64,000 nt of DNA. Origin: Blepharisma stoltei. Lineage: Eukaryota > Ciliophora > Heterotrichea > Heterotrichida > Blepharismidae. Every line of letters starts with the position of its first letter. Position 1 is the first letter of the stretch. The notes under the pieces were generated by a model. That model did no database searches and was not told the origin of the DNA. It saw only the letters and a program-made list of their open reading frames with translations. The translations under genes were made by a program, and so were the position numbers. This document shows positions 1 through 11,995 of this stretch, piece after piece. The stretch is from positions 558,001 through 622,000 of the forward strand of contig CAJZBQ010000046.1 of the NCBI GenBank assembly GCA_914767885.1, given 5' to 3'.

Positions 1-2805
1 GCAACTCGGATTTATCAGCAGTTTTTTCTACTCTAGGCATTAATATTAATTATAGATTAGGGGTTGAGATAGTTCTCCTCGGTTTTCAGCTTGGTTCTTA
101 ATGCTGTCTCGGAACCTTGGATTATGGAGGTTTTGGATTTGACGGCTGTCTCCTGAGGACGAGAATTCTAGCTAGGGATAAATTCCCTTGCTACTACCAA
201 CAATGCCTTCTTCGTCAGCACTAGTATTCTCTAGGATGTCCATCTGGAAGACACAGAGTCTTCATTGCCAGACCAGACTAAACACAGCTGTTTGTAATGT
301 AAATACCCAGTACCATAGACTCCATTTCCTGCTCGGTTTGGCTTCAGCGCGCGCAGCAAGGTCACCAACTTGAAACAGGTCATAAAGAGGAGCCGGTGAG
401 TTCGCCATTTTATGTGCGTGTTTTCAATTTTAGGCAATATTGAATTAAGTATCGGTCTAGTTGCTATCTTAGGAGAAACGATTAATGATGAAGTTTCTCT
501 AGGAAAATTCAATCTTACTCGCGATTTAGGATTATTATATTGAACGTATAATCATCTGAATTTAGTTAAAACCGAATTAATGGATGATTTTCCAAAATGA
601 AGTAATTGCCCTTGCTCTGATATTGTGACTGAAAATATTGTGCCAATATGGGAATTCAATTCAGGAGAAATGCTAAGAAAATACAATCTATATGATGCTT
701 TGTCAATGTTTATTGATTATGTATTTTATATTTAGACTCAAAAATTAATGAGCGATGCCAAAAGCCGAAAAGGATATGAAGACGATATTAAATGACTCAT
801 GATAAATGGAGTTACTTATTCCCTAAAATATGTTCACAAAGTATCAAAAGATTTATTAGAATGTGAAAAAAATACCAAAAGTGATAAAAGTATGGTTATT
901 AATGTTTTATTTATTATTGGAATTTTAATTTGCGCAATTTTTATAGCATTGCTGATGGCTTTTGGCTATTTTTTAAAAACTGTTTATGATAAGTTTTGAT
1001 CAAATTTAAAAAAATCAGTTACTTTGAGTTCTGATTTTTTGAAAAGCACTATTTTCGAAAGGCTTTTGTCAGTTCATAGCCAAGAATCTTACTTACCCCC
1101 CCCCCGTGAGTGAACAAAAAAATTTTGTTCACTCACGGAGGGGGTTAATTTTTTTTTTTTAAAAAAGTTTATATATAAATTTTATAGAAAATTCTTTTTA
1201 GAAATTTTAAAAAAATCCTAATTTGCAAAAATTGGGAAGCAAATATTAATTTAATTTATAAAATTTTATGTTTTAAAACGCAATTTGTTTAAAATTAAAC
1301 AGAATTAGCTAGATTTCATTATACTAGTTATCACTTATATATTAATTTTTTTCATAAAAAATTTTTTCTATTAAAAACGTTTTTGTTCACTCACGGAGGG
1401 TGTTTTTTTGGGGCAAAAAATGGCGATTTTTCTATTTGTTTTGTTCACTCACGGAGGGGGGAGTTAAATTAATATCGAGTTTAACGTCCCCTACGTGGTA
1501 GGCTATTCCGAGGTCCACCGTATCCTCTTCCGCACACCGGGCCCACAGACTGCTCTGGCCAATCTGCTTTGATCACCAGAGGGCGCACTTCCAAGTCACG
1601 TCACCGACTTCTACAGCTCATGAGTGATCGACTTCTCTTGATACGTAAGTTGCCTGCTCAGAAAACCCAAAAAATGAATTTTCTGGCCGATTCTAGGCAA
1701 AAAAGGGAGAACACGTGGCCTGGGACGTAATGCCCAGTTTTCACGCTAGGGAGTTGCCCGAATGGTCCATTGGACTATGCTGGGCTTCTCCTTTCCAACC
1801 GCTGTGCCTTCTCTCCCCCACGAGGTAAAATCCATCCCAGTGGTTAAGCATGGATAAGGCTCTGCCCTGCAGAATTGCTTACCTCACATTGTTGCTCATT
1901 TCCAGAATGGCAAAACCTTGCCGGATATAATTAAAATATATGCTCGGAAGCTGCGTGGCCAGAGGCCATGCTAAGTGGAGACGCCTTATTTTAATTATCA
2001 TAGCCAAGATTCAATTTATTATGATACCTATTACAATAATTCCAAAAAATTATCAAGCTATCATATAAAAACAACCCTTGCTAAAAGATTATTTTATAGA
2101 TTAAGCTTGATTATTATCATTTCTCTTTGCTTTTATTTAGTCATGATATTCTTTTTATACAAACAATGCCAAGAATCAATGATAGATCGATCGAGGCTAT
2201 TGCAAAATTTTAAGTTCAGAAGCATTTTAATATCAAGATTGGCCTTGTATATTAAAGAAATAAATGATAATTTATTCTTAAAATATTATCCAGAATCTTA
2301 TGCTTTCACGGATCCTTATACAGAATTTTATAAAACTATTGATGAGTATGACTTTGAATATAAAAAATTGCTATCAAGTAAATGAGATTATTTATTATCA
2401 AAAGATATCAAAGAAAGTCTTTTTGAATCGACAAATTATCCTTTGGCTTATATGAAATTCGGGCTTATTTCTGCCTCAGAGTTGGTTATAAGTGATTCAT
2501 TATTTCTAAGCCGAGTTTACTCAGATAGTCTATATTCGAAATATTATATAAGCACTATTACATTGCAAAGCGGTTTATCCAGCAGCTTTACGCTAGCTGA
2601 TGCAAGCTCAAAAGATTATATTGATAGTCAGCTAAATTCGATGGTATCCCTTACAATTCTATTTTCAGCTATTCTCGGAACTTTAAGTTTGTTTTACTAT
2701 TTACCGTATTTAAGACAAGAAAAGAAATTTCTTGACAAAGCTTGCTTTTTGCTGGAAATCATTATGAATTCTAAAGAAAATCAAGCAAAACTTACCTTAA
2801 AATAA
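1..2805 (+). CDS. Multi-pass membrane protein, 3' part (paralogue of the gene at 3965-9005); 5' end outside window
   Basis: This is the C-terminal part of a membrane protein whose beginning lies left of the window. It aligns along its length with the C-terminal half of the next gene. Reading needs TGA as Trp (for example near 541, 598, 793, 997 and 2383), a 15-nt intron at 721-735 (GTATTT...TTTAG) and removal of two IESs (44-437 and 1090-1986). The Trp-Ser-x-Cys-Pro motif after the first IES is shared with the paralogue. Three hydrophobic segments are visible: near 890-970, 2095-2160 and 2650-2705. It ends at TAA 2803-2805. The family looks like the ciliate TmcB-like PAS/membrane proteins, but the PAS part is not in this window. 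Function is unknown; membrane sensing is an inference. Confidence 0.8.
44..437 (-). mobile_element. IES 1: SINE-like retroelement in gene 1-2805
   Basis: A GC-richer insertion in AT-rich coding sequence. Joining TA at 44-45 to TA at 438-439 restores the frame (Gly-Ile-Asn-Ile-Glu-Leu). Flanks are similar, TAGGCATTAATATT (34-47) and TAGGCAATATT (431-441), a degenerate target duplication containing the TA used. On the minus strand the element starts CATAAAATGGCG, the same head as the 632-bp elements at 39121 and 40685, and ends near an AATCTA tail. No protein is recognisable. Confidence 0.75.
1090..1986 (+). mobile_element. IES 2: composite of BogoMITE plus second GC-rich element
   Basis: Joining TA 1090-1091 to TA 1987-1988 restores Glu-Ser-Tyr-Phe-Asn. 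The left part (1093-1465) is a complete BogoMITE between two TTA trinucleotides. The right part (about 1477-1980) is GC-rich and resembles other retroelement copies only in short stretches, such as ACCTTGCCGGAT near 1915, also found on the minus strand near 20800. The MITE probably landed within or beside the older element. Confidence 0.75.
1093..1465 (+). mobile_element. BogoMITE copy 1 (hairpin at left)
   Basis: TTA-flanked MITE. The left end carries a C run, then GTGAGTGAAC, an A/T loop, and the inverse GTTCACTCACGGAGGG, followed by TTAATTT. An AT-rich middle follows, and the right end has two direct copies of TTCACTCACGGAGGG. It matches in order and sequence the copies at 12068, 30528 and 32424. 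Confidence 0.85.
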
Positions 2806-3047
2806 AATATTAATTTATAGTTTAAGGAAAATTAATAATTAAATAAAGATTAAATTACTAAATGAAGCATCATAAAATAGTAAATAAAGCAAATCATAAT
2901 TGACTGCTTGATTCAGATATTTAAGCCTTACTTTACTCATAGAAACAATATCAATATTCAAGTAATTATTGAAATTATTACTAATTTTACAATGTTTCTG
3001 CAGGCTGCATCCAATTTTTAATTATGACTGCATATGTGCAAATTAAA

Positions 3048-3068
3048 ATATATATATATATATATATT
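3048..3068. repeat. (TA)n simple repeat
   Basis: About ten TA units in a row. No gene overlaps it. Confidence 0.9.
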
Positions 3069-3084
3069 TATTGCTTCGCTGGGA

Positions 3085-3510
3085 AATCTTGGCAGCAGTT
3101 GTCAAAATAGAGAAGAAGTCCTAGCTATAATTTTTTATTACTCATGTAATAAATTTTTCGCAAAGAGTCATCTCTTTATCATATGAGAAGTTAAATTTTT
3201 AATGCGCGATGTTAAAGATGAGAGGGTTGAAAGGGTAAAATTTAAAAAAAATTCCATTTATACAGGCCAAGCTGGAAGGGAATATGCAAAAACGCCGAAT
3301 TTTGGAGAAATTTTATGAAAAAGAGTTTAGAGATTTGAATAAAATAGAATATTTGCACTTCTTAACAGATCTTCGTAAAGCTGAAAAAGAAAAGATAGGA
3401 AAATTTGTTATGCTATATTAAATCATTGGGCTGAAATAGCGCAAAAAGCCAATTTTCAAATATTTAGATTTTTAACAGAATATCTTAAGATTTTTCAATA
3501 CAAATGAAGC
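3085..3510 (+). pseudogene. Relic of the membrane PAS-type family
   Basis: With TGA as Trp this stretch reads as broken pieces that align with the cytosolic region of the neighbouring gene (its residues around 5090-5430). One piece is Phe-Ile-Ile-Trp-Glu-Val-Lys-Phe against Phe-Val-Ile-Trp-Glu-Ala-Asn-Phe. Another is a Lys/Glu-rich helix ending Asn-His-Trp-Ala-Glu-Ile, aligned with Lys-Phe-Trp-Thr-Glu-Ile. Stops and at least two frame changes separate the pieces, and no membrane part survives. It is most simply a third tandem copy now decayed. It could also be germline-limited DNA. Confidence 0.6.
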
Positions 3511-3964
3511 TATTTTATGTTATTAAGCTTCTATGATTGCATTATCTATTAACCTTAATAAAAGATCTAATAATGATAACCAAACCTTGTTTTAACTAAC
3601 TATATTTGAAAATTCAATGCCTAGTAAATATAAGACACAAAATTAGCAATTAAAAACTAAACAATCATATGCAATTTGATTTATTAGAATAATTAATTTA
3701 ATGATCAAAACTTAATTTTAGAATTCCGACGAAGCTCTTTTTATAAGATTACCTAAAAAGCGTTTCAGCCAAGATTTTTATAATTATAAATTAATTATTT
3801 ATATGATAAGCCATAGCATTTTTATTTTATAATTTATTATTTATGTTTCGGTTCTCATCTTTACCAATTAAAGTTCAATATTTATGAGGTAAATGTCGCT
3901 TATTAAGTAAAATTTTTGCTATTTATGCAGACATAATAATTCGAATAATTATTAAAATTTAATA

Positions 3965-6900
3965 ATGATTGATAATTTGGTGGAAGATCTTGAGAACATA
4001 AGCTATCCATTTGCAAGAAAAGAAACGCTAAAAGACTGAGAAAAATTAAAAGTATATTTTTATGATTTTTTGACCTGTTTCTTTCAACCTCAATTCAACA
4101 AAAAAATTCAATATAAAAACCAATTGCTTATAGAAACAATCAAACATGTCATATTATGCACACAAGTAATATCAATTCTCTGATACCCGAGTATGAAAAT
4201 TAAAGGCTGAAGTTCATGCTCAATTATATGGAAATTTATCTGATTTGTTAATTATGACAGCTTACTTACACATTTAAGAATTTATCGTCTTGGCTTCATA
4301 ATACAAGTTTCAATTATGGGCTATTTATTCATAATTTGATTGCTATTCTTTATACTGAATTTTTTCAATCGTAGAATTTCACAGGGGTTTATCTATGTGT
4401 CACAAATTATTACGAGCTTTTTAGCTACAATATCTTTTATTCCTTCATTGACGATTTTATTGGTAACTTTTAAATACTCAACATTTGATTTTAGTGAAGT
4501 TCAGGAATATTATGAAAACGATAAATCAAGCTTTGATTGCAGTATTTATGGAGCTATATTGTCTCCTATCTTTTTAGTATTCTTAATTTTAGTAGCATTT
4601 TTGAATGAATTTTTTACAGCTGATCTTAAGCATTCAAATTCAACAAAAAATATTAGAGCAAGATCGCATTCTACACTAGATTTAATATGGCTTGCATTTT
4701 GTATAATTCAGGTAAATATATTTATTTTTGTGGATCAAAAACTGATGGCTTGATATTGAACTGCTTTATTGATCATGTCAATATATCTTCTTATACAGTT
4801 TTGAATAGACTTGCCATATTACAGCTCTATGTTGAACTCAATACACACAAGCAAATTTGGCATAATATCTGTATGTTCAATAGCATTTCTATGTGGATAT
4901 TGAAATGATGATGCAAGAACCTTGACTGTCTTATGCATTTTTTTCCCTCCATTAGTTATATTTCTTTCATTTGCTTTGACATTCAAAAGATATTCGAGAT
5001 TGAAAACTCATACAAATTCTCCAAGACATCAATTTCATTTTGAAAGATGCCTTCGGCATTCTCTAGTAGATCAATATTGTGATAATATAGAAGAAATAAT
5101 AAAAATATTTTCAGAATGCTTTAATAAGAAAAAGATAGACATGGATGGACTATTTGTTATATGAGAAGCAAATTTCTGCATTAGTATTGCTAAAAATGAA
5201 AGGCTAGGAAGATTAAAATTAACTAAAATGAGTCAAATCAGGGAAAATATAGAAGCAAATTATCAAAAATTCAGAATTATAAATAAATTAGGGAAGAAAA
5301 GTTTGTCTAACTTATCAGAAATTAAATATATGGAATATTTAACAAAACTTGATGAAGTAAAAAAATATGACAAAAAAATCTGTTATGAATTATTTAAATT
5401 TTGGACAGAAATTTCTTCCAGAAAACCAAAATTTACGAAGCTAAAGCCCATGATGGAAAAAATTTCGAATCACTCTATAAAAATAAAAACACTATATAAG
5501 TCAATTTTGACTAACAATAATTACTCAGAGGCTTGAGAATTATATGGAACTTTTCTCAAAAATATCCTTGGAGAGCACGAGAAAGGGAATTTAGTGCTAA
5601 AAAAAAGGAATGAAAATAAAGAAATGAACTCAACTCGAGTTTCCAACTCAAAAATCGAGTATAATGAAAATTTATGTGTTATTTTAATATCTTTGGATGC
5701 AGACTCATTTGGGACCATATCATATATAAACAAAAAAGCTTCACAAGTCTTAAAAGTTTCTCTTGACGAAGCAATAGGGAGAGACATCAATGACTTTATC
5801 CCAAAACCATATTCCTTATTCAACGAAAAGATAAATTAAATGGTAACGTCGACGGAAGATGGACTCTGAGACACACTCCCTATGAGCAGGCAAGATCCAT
5901 CCTGATGAAGCTGAAAATAGAGCCTCTTCTACTTTTGAAGTGGGCATTTGGGCTAGGGACGCCTGCTGAAGAGAGAAGCTTTGTTTCTCCCCCCGAAGGT
6001 TTTCCTATCCTGATAGATGGGCATATACATTAAAATGGAGACACGTGTCAATCTAATGCGAATTAGGACTAACTCCGAGTCAAAAATCAAGTGTATGCTC
6101 AAGAGATGCTTATCCGGGTAGGTTTTTGACTGCTTCCTGTAGTTAGAAATGGAGGTGCTCAGCAGCGTCCTTTTAGATCTGAGGTCTCATGGCATTCCTC
6201 TACCGAGAAACTAGGGGTTTCAGCCTGGCCACAGGAGATTAGCTTTTTTCATGTAGCTATCGAAGGAAAGCACTTCGGCATCTGACAGGCTCCAAGGAAT
6301 TGATCCTTGAAATCAAGCTACTCCTATCGTCCATAGCAGGCCCAGAAACCGTAAGCCGCTCACTCAAGACTGAAACTACAAGGCAGGGAGGAGACAGAAG
6401 GTACGGAAAGTGGACCCATTATAAGGAGATAGACCCTCTGAGTTGGAGCTGAATAGCGGATGAACCTCCCATATGGGTGGTCTTTGGTAAGTGCGTCACC
6501 AATATGGCTAATGCCTGCCTTTAATAACCTAACCTAACCCTGATAGATGGGCTAAACGGGTTTTTCCAGGCATCCACAAGAGGTGATTTTAGCCTATAGA
6601 GCTAATCCGTAGGTTAATTCAGATATGCAGTCTAGCTATCTATCCGCTTATGGTCTTTTAACTCTTAGCTTAACTTATTCCACAGTGAAAAAATGAAGCA
6701 ATTTTATGTAAACGGTATAAAAACAAGACTGGAAAGGTTAAATTTTTTAGTGCTACAGGACGGATATGGACATATATTCGAATGCAATTTAGTAATTGAA
6801 CTTACTGCATTTAACAATAAAGCATATTTCATGGTTAGATTTATAGAAATCTTGTGTAATAGGCAAGTAATTTTATTATCCAAAGAAGGAGAAATTTATA

Positions 6901-9005
6901 ATCATTCAGAAAATTTAGGACCGATTATTGGATACCAACAAAAAGATTTTAGCCATTTGAATATATCAGATGTTTTTCCAGGAGTCAAGCTAAATAAACT
7001 GTATTTATTTTTGCCGAAAATAATAATGTCAAATGAAACTAAGCTCGCCTTGGTTCATGTTCAAATAGCAATAAACTTATATACAATCCATTTAATTTTC
7101 GTGATAAGTGACAGTCTTGATATAGAAAAATGACAAAATGAAGAAGCCCCTGAACAAATAGAATTTTTCGGACAATCTGAATGCCAACTTAATGAAAATT
7201 ATGAAGAAATTAGACACAAAAATCCTAAAAATACTTTGATATCAATAAATTCTGCTGATCAAATTTCTAAAGCATTTTTATATGAGGAAAACCTATGGGA
7301 AAAGGCTGCAGATTACAGAGTGGATCAAAATCAAGAAAAAAACATACTAGCAGACCGTATTTAATATCTAGAGTTATCAGCTCGATATATAAGAAGGACC
7401 GAATATTCGATCAGAAAGTTTTGATGGATTTTACTTTATGCTGTATTTTTCATATAGATTTTAGCAATGATAGGTACAAATACAGGAATTTTGATATATA
7501 TTATAAACAATGTCAACCATACAACTTCTATGGAAGTGTTTTCGAATCTTGGAAGCATAATATTCTATATTGGAACTACGCCAATTTGGATTAGAGTCGC
7601 TGAGTCAGAAAAAATGCAAGGAGAGTTTAACTCAACAGAAGCAATGATAAATCTAAAATACATTAGAACATCACTAATTCAACTTCAAAATTCACTGAAA
7701 AGTGATTATTCTGAATGAAGCTATTGCCCTAGCTCTGAGATAATAGTTAGAAACATTGTTCCCGTATGGGAGTTTGGGCAAGAGCCTAAAATAAAGCACT
7801 ATAACTTTTACGATTTCGTTTCATTGTTTATTGAATATGTATTTTTTATGTAGATAGGAAAAACAATAGAAGATTTCTCTACAAAAATCTCATATAAAGA
7901 TGATATAAAATGGCTAGAAGCAAATTCATTAAGCTATCCTTTCCAGTATTCAAATGCAGCTTTAGAAGATCTCGTAGAATGCGAGAAAAATAGAATTTAT
8001 GATAAAAGTCAAGTCGTTATAATTTTGATAATTGTTGGAACTCTGATTTGTGGTGCATGCTTGGCATTGCTTATGTATTTCAGTTTTATACTGAAATTTA
8101 TATATGACAAAGCATGGACATATTTAAGAAAGTCTGCCATTTTTAATCACATTTTGCTTAAACAAGCCTGCTTGGACAGACTTATATCTGTTCATGGCGT
8201 TGAAATGACAAATGAGCACATATTATATGAAATAATCCCAAAAAATATGAATTTTAATATAAAAACAACTCTCACAAAAAATTTCTTCATAAGACTCTGC
8301 ATTTTTGTCATAATTTCGCTATGCTTTTATTTATTTACTGTTTTTTATTCTTATGATATCTGCGAAAATTACATGATAAATCGGCCAAAATTGCTACAGC
8401 TCTTCAATAAGCAAAGAATAGTACTTGGAAAGATTTTGTACTATACTAAAGAAATAAGTGAGTCATGCTTAGATGATTATCCAAATTCCTGTGCTTTTCA
8501 AGATCCAAGAACTGAATTTGATAAATTAATTGAAGAATATCAAAATTTAGACTCTAATAAATTGCTTTCAAACGGAATGATTGAATTTCAGTCTGATGAT
8601 ATGAAAAGAGACCTTTATGAAAAAACAGATTATTCTGGCGATTATTTGAAGTATGGATTAATCCCTGCAGCGCATTCTTTAATTTTTGACTCTATTTATA
8701 TGAGAGGTAGCTATAATGAATCAGAGTTTCTTAACCTCTTTTCAGAGTCCACATTTTTGCAATTAGCCATGTCAGAGTTTTTACCATTATCGGAAAAACG
8801 AACAAAGCATGCAATATTTTTTCAGCTAAATATAATTGTATATACAACTGTTATTTTTTCAATAGCTTTAGGAGCTTTGTATCTCTGTTACTACTTGCCT
8901 TATTTAAAAAGAGAGATTTCATTTCTCAAAAAGTCAAGAATTTTGCCAAAAATCATTTCAAATTTGACATCTCATAAGAGTGAGGTAGAGTATAAGCAAG
9001 CTTAA
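3965..9005 (+). CDS. Large multi-pass membrane protein with PAS-like domain (TmcB-like ciliate family)
   Basis: Translation is open from ATG 3965 to TAA 9003-9005 with TGA read as Trp, IES 3 (5832-6675) removed, and three 15-nt introns (7357-7371, 7443-7457, 7839-7853) removed. The N-terminal half has several hydrophobic segments (4290-4960). A helical cytosolic region follows (to about 5590). Then comes a PAS-like domain with the motif Gly-Thr-Ile-Ser-Tyr-Ile-Asn-Lys-Lys-Ala and Ile-Gly-Arg-Asp-Ile-Asn-Asp-Phe, split by the IES. The C-terminal half has further membrane segments near 7450, 8010-8090, 8290-8340 and 8830-8890. This order resembles the ciliate proteins annotated as TmcB-like. 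A sensory membrane role is inferred only. The gene 1-2805 is its tandem paralogue. Confidence 0.8.
5832..6675 (+). mobile_element. IES 3: nested SINE-like elements inside the PAS domain
   Basis: TA 5832-5833 joined to TA 6676-6677 keeps the frame and gives Asn-Glu-Lys-Ile-Phe-His, matching the expected PAS spacing. The outer element (5838-6022 plus 6553-6675) belongs to the family also seen at 19207-19616 and 45756 onward. An inner element (6023-6538) interrupts it and is flanked by perfect 14-bp copies of CCTGATAGATGGGC (6009-6022, 6539-6552). Confidence 0.75.
6023..6538 (+). mobile_element. SINE-like element, family 1 (copy in IES 3)
   Basis: It begins near TTAAAATGGAGACACG and ends with AACCTAACCTAACCC. 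It is homologous along its length to 60303-60813. It contains the shared core at 6197-6230 (CTCTACCGAGAAACT...). The 14-bp target duplication shows insertion into a pre-existing family 2 element. Confidence 0.8.
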
Positions 9006-9286
9006 CTAATTCAATATTTTATATAATAAGCATAATTGCATATAACTTTTTTATTGCTTAAATTTAATAAAAAATAGGGATTTTGCTGACTCTGAAAGGG
9101 GAAAGCAAAAAAAGTAATAAAATCTATATGCTTTTTATCAAACTGGATTTTATGGGCTCATTTAATTTTCTGCTAAAATCAATTTTATAGATTAGTTAGA
9201 TATGCATCCTAGATAAATTATTTGGAATTTATATAAATAATCAAAAATTATAAATATTTTTAATCGCTGATAATTTTTATATTTAT

Positions 9287-10369
9287 CTAATATGTACCGA
9301 GAATGCTCAATATTTCTTTCGTCAGTAATTCTTGGATTTTTTCTGGATCACTAATTACTTTGCAAATTTCTTTTATATCATCGATTGAAGTAGGCATCGT
9401 GTCCAGTCCAAAATCATAGTCTAGGTTCAATACAAGCTTTTCTTTGTCATCCATAATTTGAAAATTTTGTTTTAATTTCTTGACTATCTTTAAATTGTGT
9501 TGTAGACTTCCTACTATTTGATCAATTGAATCTTTAAAATCAGAATTCGTAACATTTTTGAACTCTTCGAATTTTTGCCTTAAATCTTCAGTTGTTCTTT
9601 GGATTATCTCTATTATTTTTTTTTCTGCAATTTCAATGCTATTTTTCATAATTGATTCTCCAAGCCGAGAAACATATTGGGTGATTTCATCATATGATTT
9701 TGTCCACATATTTATTTGGGCTTCAAATTTGGATTCTAACTCGTTGAGGAGCTCCGTTTTTTTACAAATTAGTTCGGAAACCTTCTCCGATTCTAGGTCT
9801 ATACAGTTATGAAATTTATGGCTAAAAAGGCATTTTCCACAGCAAAGTGAAGAATGATCTTGACAAAAGCCTATTAAATATAAGCCATGTTCTGGACATC
9901 TTTTTCTTGAATTATCAGCTTCTTGTAGCAGCGCATAATTTATAGGCAAAAATTCTATAAATGAGTTAAAAGGTTTTCTGTCATAAGGGCATTGCGCCAT
10001 TCCTATTGTAATTTTTATTTTTCCTAAGCAAACTCGGCAAAAAGTATGCCCACAAGGTAGGCATATAGGTTCTCTTTCAACAGAATTATAAGTATTTAAA
10101 CATATAGGGCACCTTTGATAGGAACCCCAAAGATACTTGCCTATCGAGCTATCTCAGCTATATTGATTTAATTTATCGATCAGCGTTTTCCCACTTTGTA
10201 TATCCCAAGCGATTTTTTCAAAGGCTGAATCTATCACGTTGTAGGAAGAAGATGGGAAATGAACGGCGTTTGAATATTTTGATTTCCTGGGGTAGGTTTG
10301 GTTACGAGTTGGCTCTTTTTTTGGAGAGTAAAGGCTATTTCTGGCCTTTCTTATTCTAAGCTTTACCAT
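9287..10369 (-). CDS. RING finger / B-box coiled-coil protein (TRIM-like)
   Basis: The frame is open from ATG 10369 to TAA 9287 with one TGA read as Trp. After a basic N-terminal region of about 85 residues there is a C3HC4 RING (Cys-Pro-Ile-Cys ... Cys-Gly-His-Thr-Phe-Cys-Arg-Val-Cys ... Cys-Pro-Tyr-Asp). A B-box-like Cys/His cluster follows (Cys-Pro-Glu-His-Gly ... His-Lys-Phe-His-Asn-Cys), and the rest is a long coiled coil. RING proteins of this layout are usually E3 ubiquitin ligases; substrates cannot be inferred. Similar genes lie at 36211-37813 and, with a CHY finger, at 56495-57512. Confidence 0.85.
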
Positions 10370-11462
10370 TATAAATATAAGCTGAAATTAATGATTATAG
10401 CAAATAATTTTATTAATTTAATTGATAAGCAATTGAAGACTCGCAGCTATTTGATCACAATTTTTCTGGAAAGTTTAATTTTCGTGTATTCATGATTTTG
10501 CTGATTCGGGAATATTCCATCAGTACCATAATTTTTGTTAGCTAACTAAAACCAACAACTATTAAATGTTAAATGGAACCATTTGAAGCTTAATTTGAGT
10601 GAATTTTATTATTAATTTTGCTAAAAATCCAACCTTAAAACACATCAGCTAGAAATTTTCTAACTTATATACTTAAGATTTAAAAGCAAATAAAAAACTA
10701 GTGAAATTTGTAAAAAATAATTTTTAAATTAGAACTCTTAGGCTGGTAAGAGAAGTAAAAGACAAATTTGATGCTATTTTTATATTTCGGTTTAATTATT
10801 GATTAATAGGGACTAAGATGTGAGAAAATTGGGTAAGGGTAAATAAGTAAAGACTTTTATTTAAGAAAATTAAATTTATAAAAGTTGCATGGGCGTTAAG
10901 GTCAAGATTGCTTCAAAATAAGCAGAGGAGAATTTTTAGAAATGGTGAGCATATTTACATTTCTTGAAAGTCAGAAATATCAAATCTTTCGGAATTTTAA
11001 ACTATAAAAGTATTTCGCAAATGCTCTATACAAATATATGGTAAAGAGATTGATATAAAAACTATTTAAACGAAAGAATTTAGATTTATTTATCTAAAAA
11101 CCACTCAGAAATGCACAATTGCTAGCTGTTACATCTCTAAGTTGAATTATACATAAAATGCATAAATAGTTTAGTAAATGAAGGAATAATGATTAGCATT
11201 ATTAAATAAGGAAATTGTTAAAAATTAATAAGAATTGTTTAATATAATAAATTATACTTTAAATAATTATTATTCGGCCATAGAAAAATTTCCTTTTTAT
11301 ATGCTTTAATAATCTGAATGGCTTTTGCAAATTATTTCTAAAATATGTGCAGTGAGCCATTAAAATAGTAAATATAATTTTATGCAGAGTAATTATTTAC
11401 AACAAATTCATCGGCCATTTGTTGGAGAGATTTTTAATTCTAACTAAATTTAAGTTTTAAAT
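10370..11462. other. AT-rich intergenic stretch, no gene seen
   Basis: No frame stays open beyond chance even with TGA read as Trp, and no IES-like repeat was recognised. It lies between the start of the TRIM-like gene and the 3' end of the next minus-strand gene. Confidence 0.6.
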
Positions 11463-11939
11463 TTAATTTTTACGTTTTTTCTCAGCAAGCTTCAAAACTT
11501 GAGGCACTTCTTTCGTCTTCACAAAATAGTTTATTCCGAGGGATGACAATAAGCATAAAACAATTGCAAAATTCTTATATTTCGAAAACACCTTACAGAG
11601 AGTCGATAAGCTTTCTATACTTTTTGAATATAAATAGTTCGCAATTAATCAATATTTATGTTTATCTCTATAAATTATTTTAGATCAGAATTGCGAATAT
11701 ACTTTATTATTCATATACAAAGAATTTATTTTACTTGTATATTTTAGCAGAAATCTGAACAAGATATAGGCATAAATCCCAAGTCTTGTAGACTGTGATA
11801 TCAGCTTTTTTATATCGAAAGCAGCTGAGACTAGCCTTTTGGCTTCGTTTTCTTGATGCTGTTTGAGCATAAACTTCTCATATCCTCCATCATCGCATTC
11901 ATAGCACTCGTCTATTTCAGGTATTTTATCAAGAGCCAT
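11463..11939 (-). CDS. Small protein with one C-terminal membrane segment, unknown
   Basis: About 158 residues from ATG 11939 to TAA 11463, reading two TGA codons as Trp. The N-terminus is acidic (Ile-Pro-Glu-Ile-Asp-Glu-Cys). The middle is basic and aromatic. A hydrophobic stretch near the C-terminus (Phe-Ala-Ile-Val-Leu-Cys-Leu-Leu) is followed by a Lys-rich tail, suggesting a tail-proximal membrane anchor. I do not recognise the family. Under the standard code it would look like an 84-residue fragment. Confidence 0.6.
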
Positions 11940-11995
11940 TTATAATTATAGCGAATTATCTGGTTTAAAATATAGCAATATGAAGCTGAGTTTTA

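Larger units (their letters stand above)
2806..3964. other. Intergenic stretch between the two membrane-protein paralogues
   Basis: AT-rich DNA holding a (TA)n run and a decayed gene relic, both listed separately. The part before 3040 and the part after 3520 show nothing recognisable. The start of the next gene follows a short AT-rich leader. Confidence 0.6.
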
